Shown here: one piece after another, positions 1-13,020 of the stretch
Layout: each line of letters begins with the position of its first letter
How positions within the stretch are numbered: the first letter of the stretch is position 1
Assembly: GCA_905250075.1 (NCBI GenBank)
Contig: CAJNOP010000042.1
Location: 1,067,070-1,131,069 of the forward strand
Direction: 5' to 3'
Length of the DNA stretch: 64,000 nt
Source: Rotaria sp. Silwood1
Lineage: Eukaryota > Rotifera > Eurotatoria > Philodinida > Philodinidae
Notes under the pieces: model-generated
What the model saw: only the letters and a program-made list of their open reading frames with translations
Told to the model about the DNA's origin: nothing
Database searches by the model: none
Translations under genes and position numbers: made by a program

Positions 1-950
1 GGCATATTCACAATGACACTGCTGCCAACAACAAATCTGATTGATTTTTTTTGTTTTTTGGTTTCAGTTGAAAATGAAGTTCGAATACGAAAATAGATCG
101 CACACAACTACTCTGTTTTTCAAAGTGAAATTTTCAAGAATCAGAAATCAAATTTCTATCCATGTGAAACTCTCAACTAGTATCCCAGCATAAAACACAC
201 GTCAACTTTATCCATGATAAATGTGCTCTACAATAATTTAGCAGAAAACATATGATCTATACTAAAGCATGCAAGTAAGGCACCAGATATAAAATTTTAG
301 TTAAAGTCTTTCTTCTTTTTATACATGACTAGATAGAGCATAACGAATAGATCAAGAATATGAGATTTTAAATTTTTTTGAACGAGATTTAGGGAATGTA
401 TTGCCAGTTTTTTTCGAATGACCTTTTTTTCTTGAAAAATAGGTCAAGTATCAATAGATGACACATTTTCAGTTTTTTTTCTTCATTTCATTCAAATTTC
501 AAAGCTTTTTTAGATACAGAGTGAAAAAAAATGCCTGAGAATAACTGCAATTGTCACTAGACCTATTTCGATTGCTTGCGTTGAAAAGCAGATATTCGAA
601 TAGAAACCATAAAGAACGAAAGATATCATATTTGATTGCAATCGAATGAAAGAAGCTCTTACGCATCTAAATTCATCTCCTCGATTCTCAAATCAAGCAA
701 GCAAGCAATGAAGCGTGAGTCAAATTTCGTTCTTCTTACTGAGAGACAATATATGTTATGCGAGAGTTTTGTATATGCCTATAGATGACATGTGAGTTTC
801 ATTGGCTCATGTAGCCATATGAAGAGTTGAGTTGATATTTTAAACATGACTATTTATTGTATTCAATTGAAATAAAACGAAATATACAAACCAAATCAAA
901 ATCAATGAATTTTATTGTTTGATGATGAACTGCAAGAGTTTTAGGTGAAA
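1..950. other. Gene-free AT-rich stretch
   Basis: No open frame with recognisable protein similarity, no RNA gene and no clear repeat was seen on either strand. Homopolymer T runs and short AT-rich tracts dominate. Confidence 0.5.
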
Positions 951-2310
951 ATAATCGAATATTTTAATATTTTTGTTAACGAATGCAACATTCAATATTT
1001 TGCTAAGGGGTTTTCAAAAGTTTTGAAAGGGGTTCTATAGATTTTTGATGTCGAAAAGAATATTGGCATTTTTGTCATGAATTATTGAACGACACGTTCG
1101 CCTGTGAGACAAGTCTTTAGTAAAAATATAATAATAATAATAATTCAATTATGCATCTTTAAAACTTCATCAATTTTCAAATGACCTTCTGATGAATCTG
1201 CACAATAAATGTCAATAAGCTATTCAATTATATTTCATTGTTCAATTGTAAAAATGGTTTAGTGCTACTCAATTATGGATCGATTGAAAACACTAACTTC
1301 ACTTCATAGAAGATAGTTTCACTAAGACTTCTATAAAATACTATTGATATTCAACTTTTTCGTGAATCAAAACTTTAGATACTAATAATCATATGACAGT
1401 CTTCTTGCAAGGCTTATATTATCGAGGGAGAACAAAAGATTTTTTTTTTTTGTACATTAGTATTCGCGTATTGTACAATACATCAAGTGTTTAGAGTTGA
1501 TAAGAAAGCTAGCGTTTTGATATGATTTTTAATTTTGCATTTTTGAATAGTTGATCATTATGTTTTCTCGCATACTTCCAATGATTTATGCTTCAAAAAA
1601 CAACATTATTCGATTAGCTCTATAACGTTAAAAAAATTTAAATGAGAAAGAATTTATCCGATTGTCTCATTATGTTTTACTCTTAGTAATACAACTAAAC
1701 TGCGATTCAATTTGAAAAATGAGCAAAAAAAATACATGAGATTGTTTTTTTTGCATTTGTATTTTTCCGATCTCGTATATCAGATTAATTTCATATTTTC
1801 AAAGACGACAATTGTTTATTGAAGCATGATTATTAGAGGTTCCTTTACTCGACTGCTCGCTGTACTCTCACTAATGCGAAAACACTAATTCGAATAATCA
1901 AACCATGATAAATGTCATCATAAAATACAGGACAACGAAAAGAGAAAAAAAATGAGAAGAAGAAAAACAGAAAGCATGCTACTAGAAGCGATGCGAAGGC
2001 ATCCACATGACATGCCTATAACAATGATAAAACTGATTTTCATACTGATTACGGATTTTATCAAATTTTTATGTCTCTCAAACTAATTTCACATAGGTCC
2101 CAAAAAAATGTATTTTATTCATTTAACTTTTATGCTTACACCTCTCATAAACATTTGACAATGTATCAATCCATTTATTACCTTTAGTTCCTTCAGTGTC
2201 TTTAGTCGTTGTAGTCCTGTTAGTGCCTTTAGTCTTTTTAGTCACTTTAATCTTTTTAATCCCCTCTGTGTATTTATTGCAAGGGGGAAACAGCTGATTC
2301 GGAGTCCGAT

Positions 2311-2395
2311 AATCACTCCTAATCACCCCTAATCACTCCTAATCACTCCTAATCACCCCTAATCACCCCTAATCACTTCTAATCAACCCTAATCA
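2311..2395. repeat. Tandem decamer array (AATCACYCCT)n
   Basis: Eight in-register 10-bp units reading AATCACTCCT, AATCACCCCT or close variants, plus a partial unit. On the other strand this is TTAGGGGTGA, which resembles G-rich telomere-type repeats. It sits at the centre of the inverted-repeat element. Confidence 0.9.
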
Positions 2396-2452
2396 ATAAT
2401 CAGCTGTTTTCTCCTTGATTTATTGTGTGGATACGGCTTCAATGGAGGCAAA

Positions 2453-2541
2453 GATGTGAATAGATGGGTGTAGGCATTTGTCTGGATGTCCCGTTACCTT
2501 GAAATTGACCCATACCTATCTTCATACTCGCATCAACATCC
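2453..2541. repeat. Telomere-like hairpin (GTG-rich arm / CCC-rich arm)
   Basis: A G-rich arm ('gatgtgaatagatgggtgta') is followed after a spacer by a roughly complementary C-rich arm ('acccatacctatcttcatac'). One of many such dispersed short hairpins in this window. Confidence 0.5.
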
Positions 2542-2983
2542 TAAAGGCACTGAAGAGACTAAAGTATCAAGATTATATGTAGTTTAGTTGATATAAAAGT
2601 AAAACGAGATAAAATTAATTTTTCGTGGGCTTCTCTAAGTTCATTCACACTTGCACAATATTGATTTATTTCACAAGCCATGTGCCAAAAATATTGATTT
2701 TGAAATTTTTTTTTGTGGGTTTATTCCAACTGATATTCTTCATCTGTTTTTTCATCAAAGAAAAATGCTGTTGATATTAATGACGCACAATATCAATATA
2801 GGCTTTTAAATTTTCTTCTGTGTCTTGGGTATAGTGACGTTCGAAGTATGAAAAATTTTGAATATATCCATATGGCTTTTGAGACAGCAACCATGATTTT
2901 GTCCTATAAAAACAAGTCTGTCGCTTCAGTTCGATATTTGTTTTTGAATTATTAGTCATTGTTGAAAATTCCAACATGCGATG

Positions 2984-2993
2984 ATATATAGAA
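2984..2993 (+). promoter_or_regulatory. Candidate TATA box of peptide gene A
   Basis: 'atatatag' lies about 80 bp upstream of the 5' noncoding exon's GTGAG donor at 3072. The matching position in the duplicate carries a better TATATAAAAG. Support comes from the conserved position. Confidence 0.4.
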
Positions 2994-3948
2994 ATGCATC
3001 AGAATTTGTTAAATATCAGAATAACAGTAACTACAAGATCTACAGTACATCTTCTTTCTTGTCTCTAACAGGTGAGAGAATGCTGTTGTTGACTAAAGAG
3101 ATAGAAAGATTTTTTTATTTTTCACGACGATTATCTACATTAGAGACTACCAAAAGGCAATGTCATCATGAGTCGGATACCCATTCTGAAATTGACTAAA
3201 GTCTGCAATGACGATGGTTTGCATGCTTGATAAACAAGAATCAATCACTTAATAACTAGACATTCGCCAAGCTGAAATTGTTTGGACTAGGGTATGACGC
3301 ATGTCTACGCCAAATAATGCAGTAACTTGAGTTTGTTTGATACAAAAAGCTCTCAAGTGCCAACTATGTTTTCAAAACAGAAATTTCTTGTTCGAACTCT
3401 TGTTATGAAATATTTTACTTTCCGCGTTGGGTTTGATCAGGATCCACTTTAATAGAGCAAAAATGCTATCAGACAAAAGTTCATTTGTTACCATCAGCTG
3501 ATTGTTCATGATTCAATTTGGAAGGAATGAAAGAATTTCAGTTGAACAATTAGATTTGTTAGTGATGCGGATCCACAATGTCTAGATCGAATAAACTGAA
3601 CATCAGGGTTGAAAAAAAAAATATGAATATTTATATTTCATTCACTCGTTGTTGTTACTTTGTCTCACTCGAGTGTAAAATGAACAATTGAGATACTTTT
3701 GTAAAACAGAAATCCGTATTAGAAACAATTCTACGATTGATGAAACTTTAAATCTTAAGATTAGATCATCGAAAAGCTGTATCTTTTTTTTTAGCGTACA
3801 CTAAAAGTCAAATCGGATTTGTCAGGTTTTTGTGTTTTTTTTTTAATTTGAACTAATTCATTTAATTTAATAATTCAAGCAAGATCTCATACTTGTTTTT
3901 TTTCTTCAGGAATCTCTTCTCAAAATATACAAAAAAAAAGTGTGAACA

Positions 3949-4189
3949 ATGCCTGTAAGTAATTACTAGACTGTTTAGCAATATTTCTACTTTTTTTGAC
4001 TGATTTGATTTTATTCCTTTAATAGAATCCTGATGAAAATGATGGCATTTCTACTGGCGTTGAAGCCAAAGACGATCCTCCTTGTGTTTCTTCTCCGTCT
4101 GAAGTAGGTCATACATATCAACTTTTTAGCTTACTTAGTGCATACGTTTGATTACTTCAAAGGAAACAACAGATGCAAAGAACGTCTAA
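3949..4189 (+). CDS. 36-residue acidic peptide, copy A (three coding exons)
   Basis: Function is unknown. Coding exons are 3949-3954, 4026-4103 and 4163-4189, all joined in phase 0 at GTAAGT..AATAG and GTAGGT..CAAAG borders. A 5' UTR intron (3072-3909, GTGAGA..TTCAG) lies upstream. The peptide begins MP-NPDENDGISTGV, ends SPSE-ETTDAKNV and stops at TAA. It is acidic, with one Cys, no signal peptide and no membrane segment. The gene call rests on comparison with its paralogue at 24915-25154: identical exon lengths (6, 78, 27 nt), identical phases, same stop position, and protein differences without any indel, although the surrounding noncoding DNA is full of indels. That pattern suggests selection on the frame. 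Expression is not shown by sequence alone. Confidence 0.65.
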
Positions 4190-5815
4190 TTATTGGAACA
4201 TCTATCGAACAAATCTCAACAGAACGTCATAACTTCGAAGGCTTTAGGAAATGCATTATGCTTGTTTTGTATTTTGATGATAGTCTAATGACTTATTATT
4301 TTCTACATAATCCATTACTATACAAAATTATTTTGTAAATAAGAGTCTTTGTCAAAATTATAGAGAAACTGTTCTCTTTAAATATCATTTAATTGTCACA
4401 TAGCATTTTACACAGTCCATAGAATATCTGTTCCATATTTGCATCATATGAACAATTGAGAGCCACGGCGATATGAATATTTCGAAAACCAGGCCATGAG
4501 TACAATAAAAAAACAAGAATCCATTAGGTACTCGTGTTCCTCACGTAATGGTTTGGTCAAGTAAAAAAATGTGTGGATGTACCTGAAGCTAAAACTGAAG
4601 TCATCAATTAAGATCTTCTGTATATTTGTTAACACGTGGCAGCTTCTTGATGATCAACTATTAACATTTTCTATTTCGATATGTTGACAAAGGAAGACTA
4701 GTCACGCAGGTTTCTATCGTGTTGTGCATCGGACAATATCATCATTCAGTTAGAACGTTTAGTTGGACCTTGATCATACTAGAAGTGTTTATATTTGTAG
4801 AATGAGTTTAATTCTGCTATCAAACTAAAAGTGAAATCTTCTAATCTAAAGATAAAAACAATTCCCATGTGTAAAAATACTCATCGAGTTTCTTCTATGA
4901 TTATTATTATGTTATAATCATAGTCCTCATATGTGTTCTATTGCATATTATTCTTAATTATCAACCAAGTGTTTCAATTTTAGGAATAAATCAGTAAAGC
5001 TATATCTGGTAAAATCAGGTAGACCTTTGATGATTTTATTCATCATGCATTTGTGTCTTACTTTTACTATTCCAGTTGTCAGCATGAGAAACATGGTGAT
5101 TTGAAATCTTGGATCTATAAATATTGATAAATGAAATGTCAGCTCATAGCAAAATAACATCGATATATTTCATAAACGAACATATACATAGAAGTATCAT
5201 GCACAAATTATGTTTTTGTCTCGCGACATATGGCGAAGATTGAAATTCAGAATCACTGGTGGGCAAATTCAATGCATTTTGAGTAAATCGAGTCAAATCC
5301 GTCGAATAAAACTTCTTTTCTGTACTAATTGAGTAGAAAACGAAAGGCAAACGCTATTATACTACGCTGTAAAAGAAAGCATAGAATAATCAATCCTTGC
5401 ACTATAAAAACATTTTTCATAAACTCTTAAGTGATTTATAAAAGTAAGGATATATGACGTATATCTAAGAATTATTTATTTAATGTTTGTATCAGAAATA
5501 TTTAATATTCTCTACATACACTGATGAAAAGACGTATAACAAGGAGTTTAGGAGATTTCGCAAAACTTAACTATGTCTTATAAAGTGTTATATAAATTGA
5601 TGAAATCTTACTAAGGTAGTAGAATCCAATTAGCGTCATGTAAAAACATTACAAATTTTCTTAACCAAAATGATTTCGCACTACACTTATTTTTTTCTTC
5701 GTCTCATTTATAATACAAATATATGTTCATCAATCAGAAACTTGACTGGTCTGATCTGCTTTCTCTGATAGTCCCTTAACACTCACTATACAACCGATTT
5801 TGGAAATTACATATC

Positions 5816-8611
5816 TGTGTTCAGACTTGATACTTTCCTGTACGATATTTATTATATTATTAAGTGTGAATTCAAAACGAATGTATGTTTTTAAGGGACC
5901 AAAAACGACTGATCCCGTTCATGTTTACTTCTATGTCATATATTCATATTTTCTACAGTTTTTAATTGCTAACTTAAGAAAAATTGATTAGTTTTTATAA
6001 TTAGTTGAATACAACTCACCCTTGCAATTTGTTTGTTAAATATTTATAAAAACGAGAAAATACTAAAGACTCTTTTCTTTTGTTAGTTGTGATGGTAAAG
6101 ATACTCGTTTTTCAGATGTTTGATTAGATAATTCTACTTAATAATGAACAATTAATTATTAAACGATTTCAACTAATAAGAAAATAAGAACAACTATTTA
6201 TTTCTAACTATTTCACAATGATCAAGCACACGATGCTCTATTCATTATTCTAGTAATAACTATCTAGTGCAGTTTTAACTCACCATATTGACAAAGGTCG
6301 GTGGCAAACCAATAATAGCAAGTGGTTGATTGCGGATAATAGACGGACAAATGTGGATAACCATTGACAGATGATGAAACAATTGTCAAGTGCTATAAAT
6401 TTTTGAGGGGAGCAAAGATATGTAAATACCCATTTCTAGTATAAAGAATATTCGACGATGTGTTATTGAGATATTCATCATTATTATGAAAAATAAGATC
6501 TGTTATTTGATGTTTAACACTAAGACAATGTTAAGAATTTACCTTTAAAATAACGAAAAGTTATCTTTTCTTCGAAATTGAAGAGTTTCAAAAAAGTTAG
6601 GTTTGAATAATCAGTAGCTAGAAAAATGCATTCCATAGATGTTGTTTCGAAAATACGTTTTTTTTTAATACAAGGATGCATTCGAGGCAATCTATAATTA
6701 CAAAATCGGTCAAGTTTTGAATCTATAATTGATGACTATTCTTATGACATTGAGAATATTAGTAAATACATCATCTTGTTTTAAAGTATCGATTCATTCA
6801 TTATTGTTTCCAAATAGAGAATATCGATATTATCGAATTTCTTCAACATAATAATCAATAGTTAATTGAGTGCATCAAGAAGATAAAAATTAAACTAATT
6901 CATTTTATATTATGTTTTTCACCTTTTAAAAAAAATATATTTATAGACCTTTATTTTTTTTATAAATATTTCTATCAATGAAGAATACAATTCATGACCG
7001 CTGTTGAAAATATGTATGTGAAAGTATAACAAATAATGCTTTCGAAACAAGTTAGTTTACTTTTATAAGATATACTGATGTTAGGAACGACACATTTTAG
7101 AATAAGAGAATTACTATCCCCATGTTCCACCTTCTTCGACCTGTAATGGATCCTATCATCTACGATACTAATCTAATAGAAAAAATGACAAATGATAAAT
7201 ATTCGAAAAGATGTACTATTTCTCGATCACTTCATAGTCAAGATGATGTTTTTGAATATCTCTCAACCAAGTCCTTAGTTAAAAACGACTACACTGTTCA
7301 AAATTAAAGTATTCACATGGACAAGCACAAAATAAGTGTATGCAAACAAGAAAAAAAATTCGATTTAGAATATGCACAGCACTATGCGTTTCTCTATGAT
7401 GTGAGAGGTTGTGGACATCGTTCACGTATATAAAATGGTTAAACATGATCAACTTCATTCACTATATATTTGAAAAAATAATTATTGATAGTTAGCAAAG
7501 TGTGACTATTCTAAGCAAAGGATCGCATTTTAAACTCATCCTCGAATGAATAAAACTTATGTTATTATGAACATGAGAGGGTGGGTGAAAAGAAGAATTA
7601 ATTACACACCCATACCTTATTACATGAAGAAAATTTTTATGGTATGTTATCAAATTCTATTGTTGTTACTCGTCTTGAGGGCAATATCAAAATAAAAATA
7701 TATAAAATCCAAAATGTTGCACAAAACCAAATGAAAGAGTTTTCAATAGATTTCAGCTATATTAGTTTTCTACCATTTGAGATAAGACCAAAAGATCTTA
7801 AATGTCTTCCTACACATGAGTATAGATCAATTATACAAATTGTTTGTTCTATCATTAACCACAATTCATAGTCTAATGAGTTATATGTATCGTCATCTAG
7901 CAGCACTGATATCTTTATTTGAAAAACAGAAAAGTATTCATAATATTCTCAATGTAACAACTGATTGATTTAAGAATTCAAATATGGCTCCTTATGAAAA
8001 TTTATACAAGCCTAGATTCAAAAACAAAATCAATATTTAATAATGTTAACAACATTAAAAATAATGGAATTGAATTTTTAAGTTTACAGAGAAGTCTCCA
8101 TCAACTTGAACAAGATTTGTGAGTTTACAAGCAACCTATTATTACTTAATGAAAAAGTTGAATCTTATCATATCAATATAATGACGACAGTCTCTATCAG
8201 ATCTCGGCCTAGACAGCCAATGACCCTTCGTCAACACCGAGACAAGCATGCTCGTTCAATGGCAATCGTCTTACAATGATGAGTGAACATCACGGATCGA
8301 TAACAATCAAAAATACTTTGGTTACTTCTATTAAAAGTTAAATGTATACGACATAGTAATTGAAATTAAGCTGTTTATTTCGAATGGAATATATTGAACA
8401 AACAAGAAATGATCATTGCCCTAAGAGTCTTATTAAATTTGTAGTCAAAAAAATTATATTGTTACTGATGAGGTGCATAGATCATCGAAGTCCCAGCCAT
8501 TAATGCTGTTCGAACATAATACAAAATTTTCGACTTTTGAACGAAAAAAAAAACCGTCAATATCAGAAGTGAGTACTCTCCTCTAGAAAACAGACATATC
8601 TTTCTTTATCA
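5816..8611. other. Gene-free stretch
   Basis: Several short open frames (near 7122 and 7644) look like chance AT-rich frames without codon or family signal. A small telomere-like hairpin (G-rich 'gagggtgggtg', C-rich 'acacacccatacc') lies at about 7573-7617. A slightly GC-richer patch near 8200-8290 is not recognised. Confidence 0.4.
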
Positions 8612-8835
8612 ATGAATAACGAAAAGGTAATAAGCATATACATGAAGACATTGCACATTTATATATCGCACCTTTACCTGCACTTGTCATTACAGAATCG
8701 AAAAAGGAAAGAAGAAAAGAAAAAGGAAAAAAAAATGCATGAAGAGACACGTTTTAGATCATCAGTAAGTAAACGTCGAATAATTTGCCGCATTCATTCT
8801 GAGTGTTGTTTTTATAATTTATTCTCACTTGCGCA

Positions 8836-10511
8836 ATGTCCACATGTCTATTCGAATTTTTCCCAGTCGAATTATTGCATGGTATTTTTCATTATCTATC
8901 AGCACATGAAATTTTCTACGCATTTACTCAAATAAGTACTTATGTAGATAATGTACTTGTTAGTTATGATCGTTATTCAATCAGTTTATCGTCCATGCTT
9001 AAACATCAATTTGATCTTATGTGTCGTCTTATTCGACCAGAACAAGTTATCTCAATAACCATTGTTGATAACGATGATACACCAGATCAATCGAAATTAT
9101 TCTTTTCAAAATTCGATATTCGACAATTCATTAATCTTCGTTCATATGCTATTATTTCATCGGATCAAAGTATTTTTCTACAATTAGATCTTTTGTGTCA
9201 ATTTAACCATTTTCAAGCGTTGACTTTACCAAACATTTCACAAACTTATTGGTGTCTTTTTGGATCACATGTAGAAACAATTATACCTCGATTGAGAAAA
9301 TTGATTACAAATCAACATCCAATAACGAAACCATTGAATAATTTGAGATATTTAACAATCACACATTGTTATTGTCATAATTTGGAATACTTATTTCGTC
9401 AAATGATGATGTTACGTTCGTTGAATATTACTGTGTCTCTTGATATGTTTACTGATTGGTCCAAAAAAATACCAGTAATGAATCATCTAAGACGACTGAC
9501 ACTTGGCATTCAATGTAAGATAATATAGTCTAAGCTTAGGTTTTGAAAAATGCATCTGTTATCTTTTCTTTTTAACCATAAGATGGTCGATTGACGATGA
9601 GTCGAATGAATCAGTTTCTGTCAAAAATGCCTCGCTTGCTGCATTTTGAACTCCGAATTGATGATCCAATGGATGTTATCGGTGATGAACAATGGACACG
9701 GTGGTCTCGACATTCAAATGCTGATATCGAAGATGCGAACGATATAATCAGCGGTCATCAATGGAAATATTTAGTACCACATCTTCAAACATTCGATTTT
9801 CGTTTCTGTCTCTTAAATAGATCTGACGAGAAGATTCTTGATTCATTTCGATCACCATTCTGGCTCGAGCAAAAACAATGGTTCGTTGCCTATGATGATT
9901 ATCAATCATCACCATGCCTTTTTACTGTACCTCGTTTTGCACCGAAGAATATCATTTATTCGTCGGACTATAATACACCTTGGTGTACATCATCCAATCT
10001 AGGTCTTGATCAATTTGTTGATGTTCTTACGTTGCCTAAATTTCGTCCAGTAACGCATGATTTCATCAATATGACATCACTGATACTCAAAACAGACAAC
10101 AATCTTACTTTGGACACAATTTTGCCATTTATGAAATTACCTCACTTAAAGTCACTTGCAGTGTCTAGTATGGCATTAGTGACTCAACTGTCTACAGAAA
10201 CCATGTTTGAATCCATTCGTTCATTGACAATAGATACAATAGTGGTGAAATCGCATGCTGAACAAATATGTATTGTGTTTCCACGATTAGAACGTTTACA
10301 AATCGGAATCAATGATCAAGACACAATGCTTTTGTTAATTGATGGATTGAAGCATTTATCGATTGTCATGTTTCTATGTTGTCAGTCATTACGGATCAAA
10401 CCTTTGACATATGAATGGTTTATTCAAAACTCTTCACGATTGATGGGAAACAATAATTTTACATGTCATATAAACGACAATAAAATACACTTATGGATGA
10501 GCATCGAATAG
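8836..10511 (+). CDS. F-box protein (bdelloid-type)
   Basis: The product probably acts as a substrate-recognition subunit of an SCF ubiquitin ligase. Exons 8836-9514 and 9583-10511 join across a 68-bp GTAAGA..ATAAG intron in phase 1, giving about 535 residues. The F-box is near residues 5-35 (LFEFFPVELLHGIFHYLS, then AHEIFYAF), followed by a long helical/loosely leucine-rich region (LRYLTITHC, LRSLNITVS, LRRLTLGIQ) typical of bdelloid F-box proteins, which lack other named domains. An upstream ATG at 8612 with a 69-bp GT-AG intron (8627-8695) could add a Lys-rich leader, but that leader runs in a different frame and no AG acceptor was found that joins it to the F-box frame. I therefore start at 8836; a frameshift or missed splice in the N-terminus is possible. 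The 3' flank carries a large hAT-like insertion. Confidence 0.85.
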
Positions 10512-11840
10512 TTAATCGAACAAAGTGTCGAGAATATTACATTTTTTTTTGTTTAGTCAAGATTTAACCTCGAATAAAATTATGATCTTTTTCATCTCTT
10601 TTGAATATTTGTCACAGTTTTTATTGAACCTTGTAAGTTCTCTATTGAATTATATATATCAATGTTGTGTTGATGTAAAATTCAGACGATTACTTTTTTG
10701 CTAAAGTTTCAGCTTTACAATGGATCACAATTTCATACTGATGTTCGATCAGAAATAGGGGTGGCACTTTATCTTTACTTTATCAAGTAAAGTAAAGTAG
10801 AGTTACTTTACTTTACTGAGTAAAGTAAAGTTCGGTTACTTTACTTTACCGATAAAATAAAGTAAAGTTACTTTACTTTACTCAGTTAAGGAAAGTTAGT
10901 CTACTTTACTTTACTCGATAAAGTAAAGTAGGTCTGCTTTACCCGAAAAGTAAAGCAAAGTAAAGTAAAGTGAAGTATCTTTTACTTTACCGAAAAAGTA
11001 AGATGAAGTAAAATAAGATAAAGTAAAGCATGTAGTTGATTATTATTGATTTATTAGTTCATTATCATTGATTTATTAGTTCATTATCACGCATTAATTA
11101 CATTCCAATACGTCAAAAGTTGCGTCGACTTACGGATCGAGGGCCTCCAAATAAGCTGAACCTAATTTTATTACCTTGAGAGTCAGCATTGAACCCTGAC
11201 TATTTTTCGTAATTTTATTTTCTACTTTATCACAACCTAATTTTTCACATCTGGGGTACCCCTCAGGTATCGAAAAAATTTTTTGTCGCTGTTCTATTAC
11301 AAGTCTTTATAGTTCAATAGTACTTAGTTCTCTGCTTACAAATATATCATTTGTTTTCAAAAGTACTCAGATAATAAGAAAGTGGTGGCGTATCTAGGGG
11401 TGGCTAGAGAAGGGGCCACCCTTCTACCGAAAGTCTCTGCCCTCCCACCGACAAGAAGGAAAGCTTAACAATTATCTTGAAATTTTTATCGTTTTTCTAG
11501 CATGTTATATAGCTCTAGAAATTCAGTTGACGAAGAGTGGATACACCTTTCAACTCTACTGAAATTTTACTTGAAAAAAATATTCTTGTTCGAAATAAAA
11601 GGGCACGTGTATGAATCATAATCAGCAATTACTTACATTTATTATGAGCTTAGAGTAATATCTAACACAAAAAGTGTAGATGATGTATTGATAGCAGAGA
11701 TCGAATCGAACCGAGTTTTACTGGTTCGAGTTAGGTTCGGCTCATCTTTCTTTTCTAAAAAAGAGTTCAGGTTCTGTTCCTATTTGTTTTCTTAAAATCA
11801 ATTCGGATTCTGTTGGGTTCGAGTGTGTTTCAAAAACTTC

Positions 11841-11914
11841 AGATGTGAAGCGTGGGTGTGAGTGTACGATTTGGGTGCGAGCGGAGACAAGGCCCACATC
11901 CACACCCACACCCT
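11841..11914. repeat. Telomere-like hairpin
   Basis: G-rich arm 'gcgtgggtgtgagtgtacga' and C-rich arm 'cccacatccacacccacacc' separated by about 20 bp. The C-rich arm is close to repeated CCCACA, the complement of TGTGGG. Confidence 0.7.
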
Positions 11915-12042
11915 TACTACAAGAATTATTCACTTCTACTAACATTATTTGTCTCGAGCGTAATCTAGAAGATCGTGCAAGTCGGTGTATTTTTACGAAC
12001 GAAAAAATTAAAAAAAGTATGAAACAAATCATTTTACATCCT

Positions 12043-12256
12043 CGGACAAAAGTCTTTTCTCCCCTTATCTTTTTATGCTGTCATACTTTGTATCAAATTT
12101 ATTACTGAGTAAAGATATGAGATAAGAGTTTTATTAGTGTAATCTGTACACCAAAATGAAATAAAACTTTCACGTCATATTTCTACTCAGTAATAAATTT
12201 AATAGAAAGTTTGACATCATAAAAAGATAAAGAGGGGAAAGATTTTTGTTCTGGAA
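12043..12256. repeat. Near-perfect palindrome of about 210 bp
   Basis: The left half ('aaaagtcttttctccccttatc' trimmed to 'gtcttttctccccttatc', then 'aaatttattactgagta') is repeated inverted in the right half ('tactcagtaataaattta', 'gataaagaggggaaagat'), with the centre near 12145. It is a likely MITE-like insertion within the nested hAT-like element. Confidence 0.7.
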
Positions 12257-12837
12257 TGCAGATCCTACAAGGGAACCTATGCATGATTTTTTCATATGTT
12301 TAATTCCTCAGAGAGAGTCAAAGAACCTATTTTAAAGTGAAATCGCCAATCTAAAACTTGAAGTTGATGTACGTTTGTGATTTATTTATCTATTCGAAAC
12401 TTGACGAACTAGAACATGAGTGGCTATTGTATGAGAATTGCCAACAAATTTTGACAGAAGGGTACATTTGAGACACTATATCTCAACAAGAGTTTAAACA
12501 CGTATCTTTGCGCATCCACTGAAAATAGATGATGACATGTCCTACCAAATAACAAATTAAAACTTGAATTAAAGGTCCGAGAAAATTCGAGGAAATAACT
12601 GCATTATTGATCAGTGCTTATTGTTTTTTACTATACTGAGTTTAAGTGTTTGCTTTTATTATAGCCTAAGGAATTTCAAGAAGTCCAAATGGCCTGTAAT
12701 ATATAGTAAATACATAACATTGTACAACTTCATAATAATTAATGAACATAATTAGATCCAAAATTTAAAACATACATTTTACTTTTATGGTCCTATTAAT
12801 GATATGCACCTATTTTATATACATTGTGGGATCGGCT

Positions 12838-13020
12838 GCTTCACAGACACTGACTAAAAGCAGTGTCTAGGATGCACTTAAATGCAGCACCATAATAGCT
12901 TCAATGCTAGCTATGATATAGGCTCAAATCTTGAAAATCGATTTTGTTGCCTGACTACCCACTGCTGTGAGGAGGGTAGGAGACGCTAAGGGCTCTCACG
13001 CCGCGACGCTGAGATAAAAG
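12838..13020. other. Structured, GC-richer segment of unknown identity
   Basis: Several consecutive potential stems are visible: agacactg/cagtgtct (12846-12868), atagct/agctat near 12896-12915, ctaccc/gggtag near 12956-12979, and ctca/tgag around 12998-13012. It is preceded by a TATA-like 'tttatata'. It matches no snRNA, SRP, tRNA or 7SK pattern that I recognise. It could be a SINE-like insertion or a noncoding RNA gene. Confidence 0.3.

Larger units (their letters stand above)
2175..2575. mobile_element. Small inverted-repeat element with a decamer array in its core
   Basis: Nested inverted repeats are visible: 'gtgcctttagtctttttagt' near 2222 pairs with 'agagactaaa' and 'aaaggcactga' near 2545, and 'tttattgcaagggggaaaca' with 'gctgatt' near 2272-2298 pairs with 'aatcagctgttttctccttg' near 2398. 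The core is a decamer array (listed separately). No coding capacity. It is absent from the matching position of copy B, so it probably inserted after the duplication. The 'tttagtc' units in the left arm are themselves loosely tandem. Confidence 0.55.
956..5815 (+). repeat. Diverged segmental duplication, copy A
   Basis: This block matches 22085-26570 in the same orientation over most of its length. Shared landmarks in the same order are the 'gcaacattcaatatttt' tract near 980 (22130 in B), the 'cttgcaaggctta' tract near 1405 (22333), a TATA-like promoter region near 2985 (22995), a 5' noncoding exon ending in 'aacag' before a GT donor, a small coding gene at 3949-4189, and a downstream tail around 5650-5815 (26430-26570). 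Identity by eye is moderate with many indels, so the duplication is old. Copy A holds an extra inverted-repeat element at about 2175-2575; copy B has a much longer 5' UTR intron. Confidence 0.8.

Noticed and set aside
11700-11750. tRNA-like box B word (ggttcgagttagg)
   Set aside because: No cloverleaf, box A or acceptor stem can be drawn around it.
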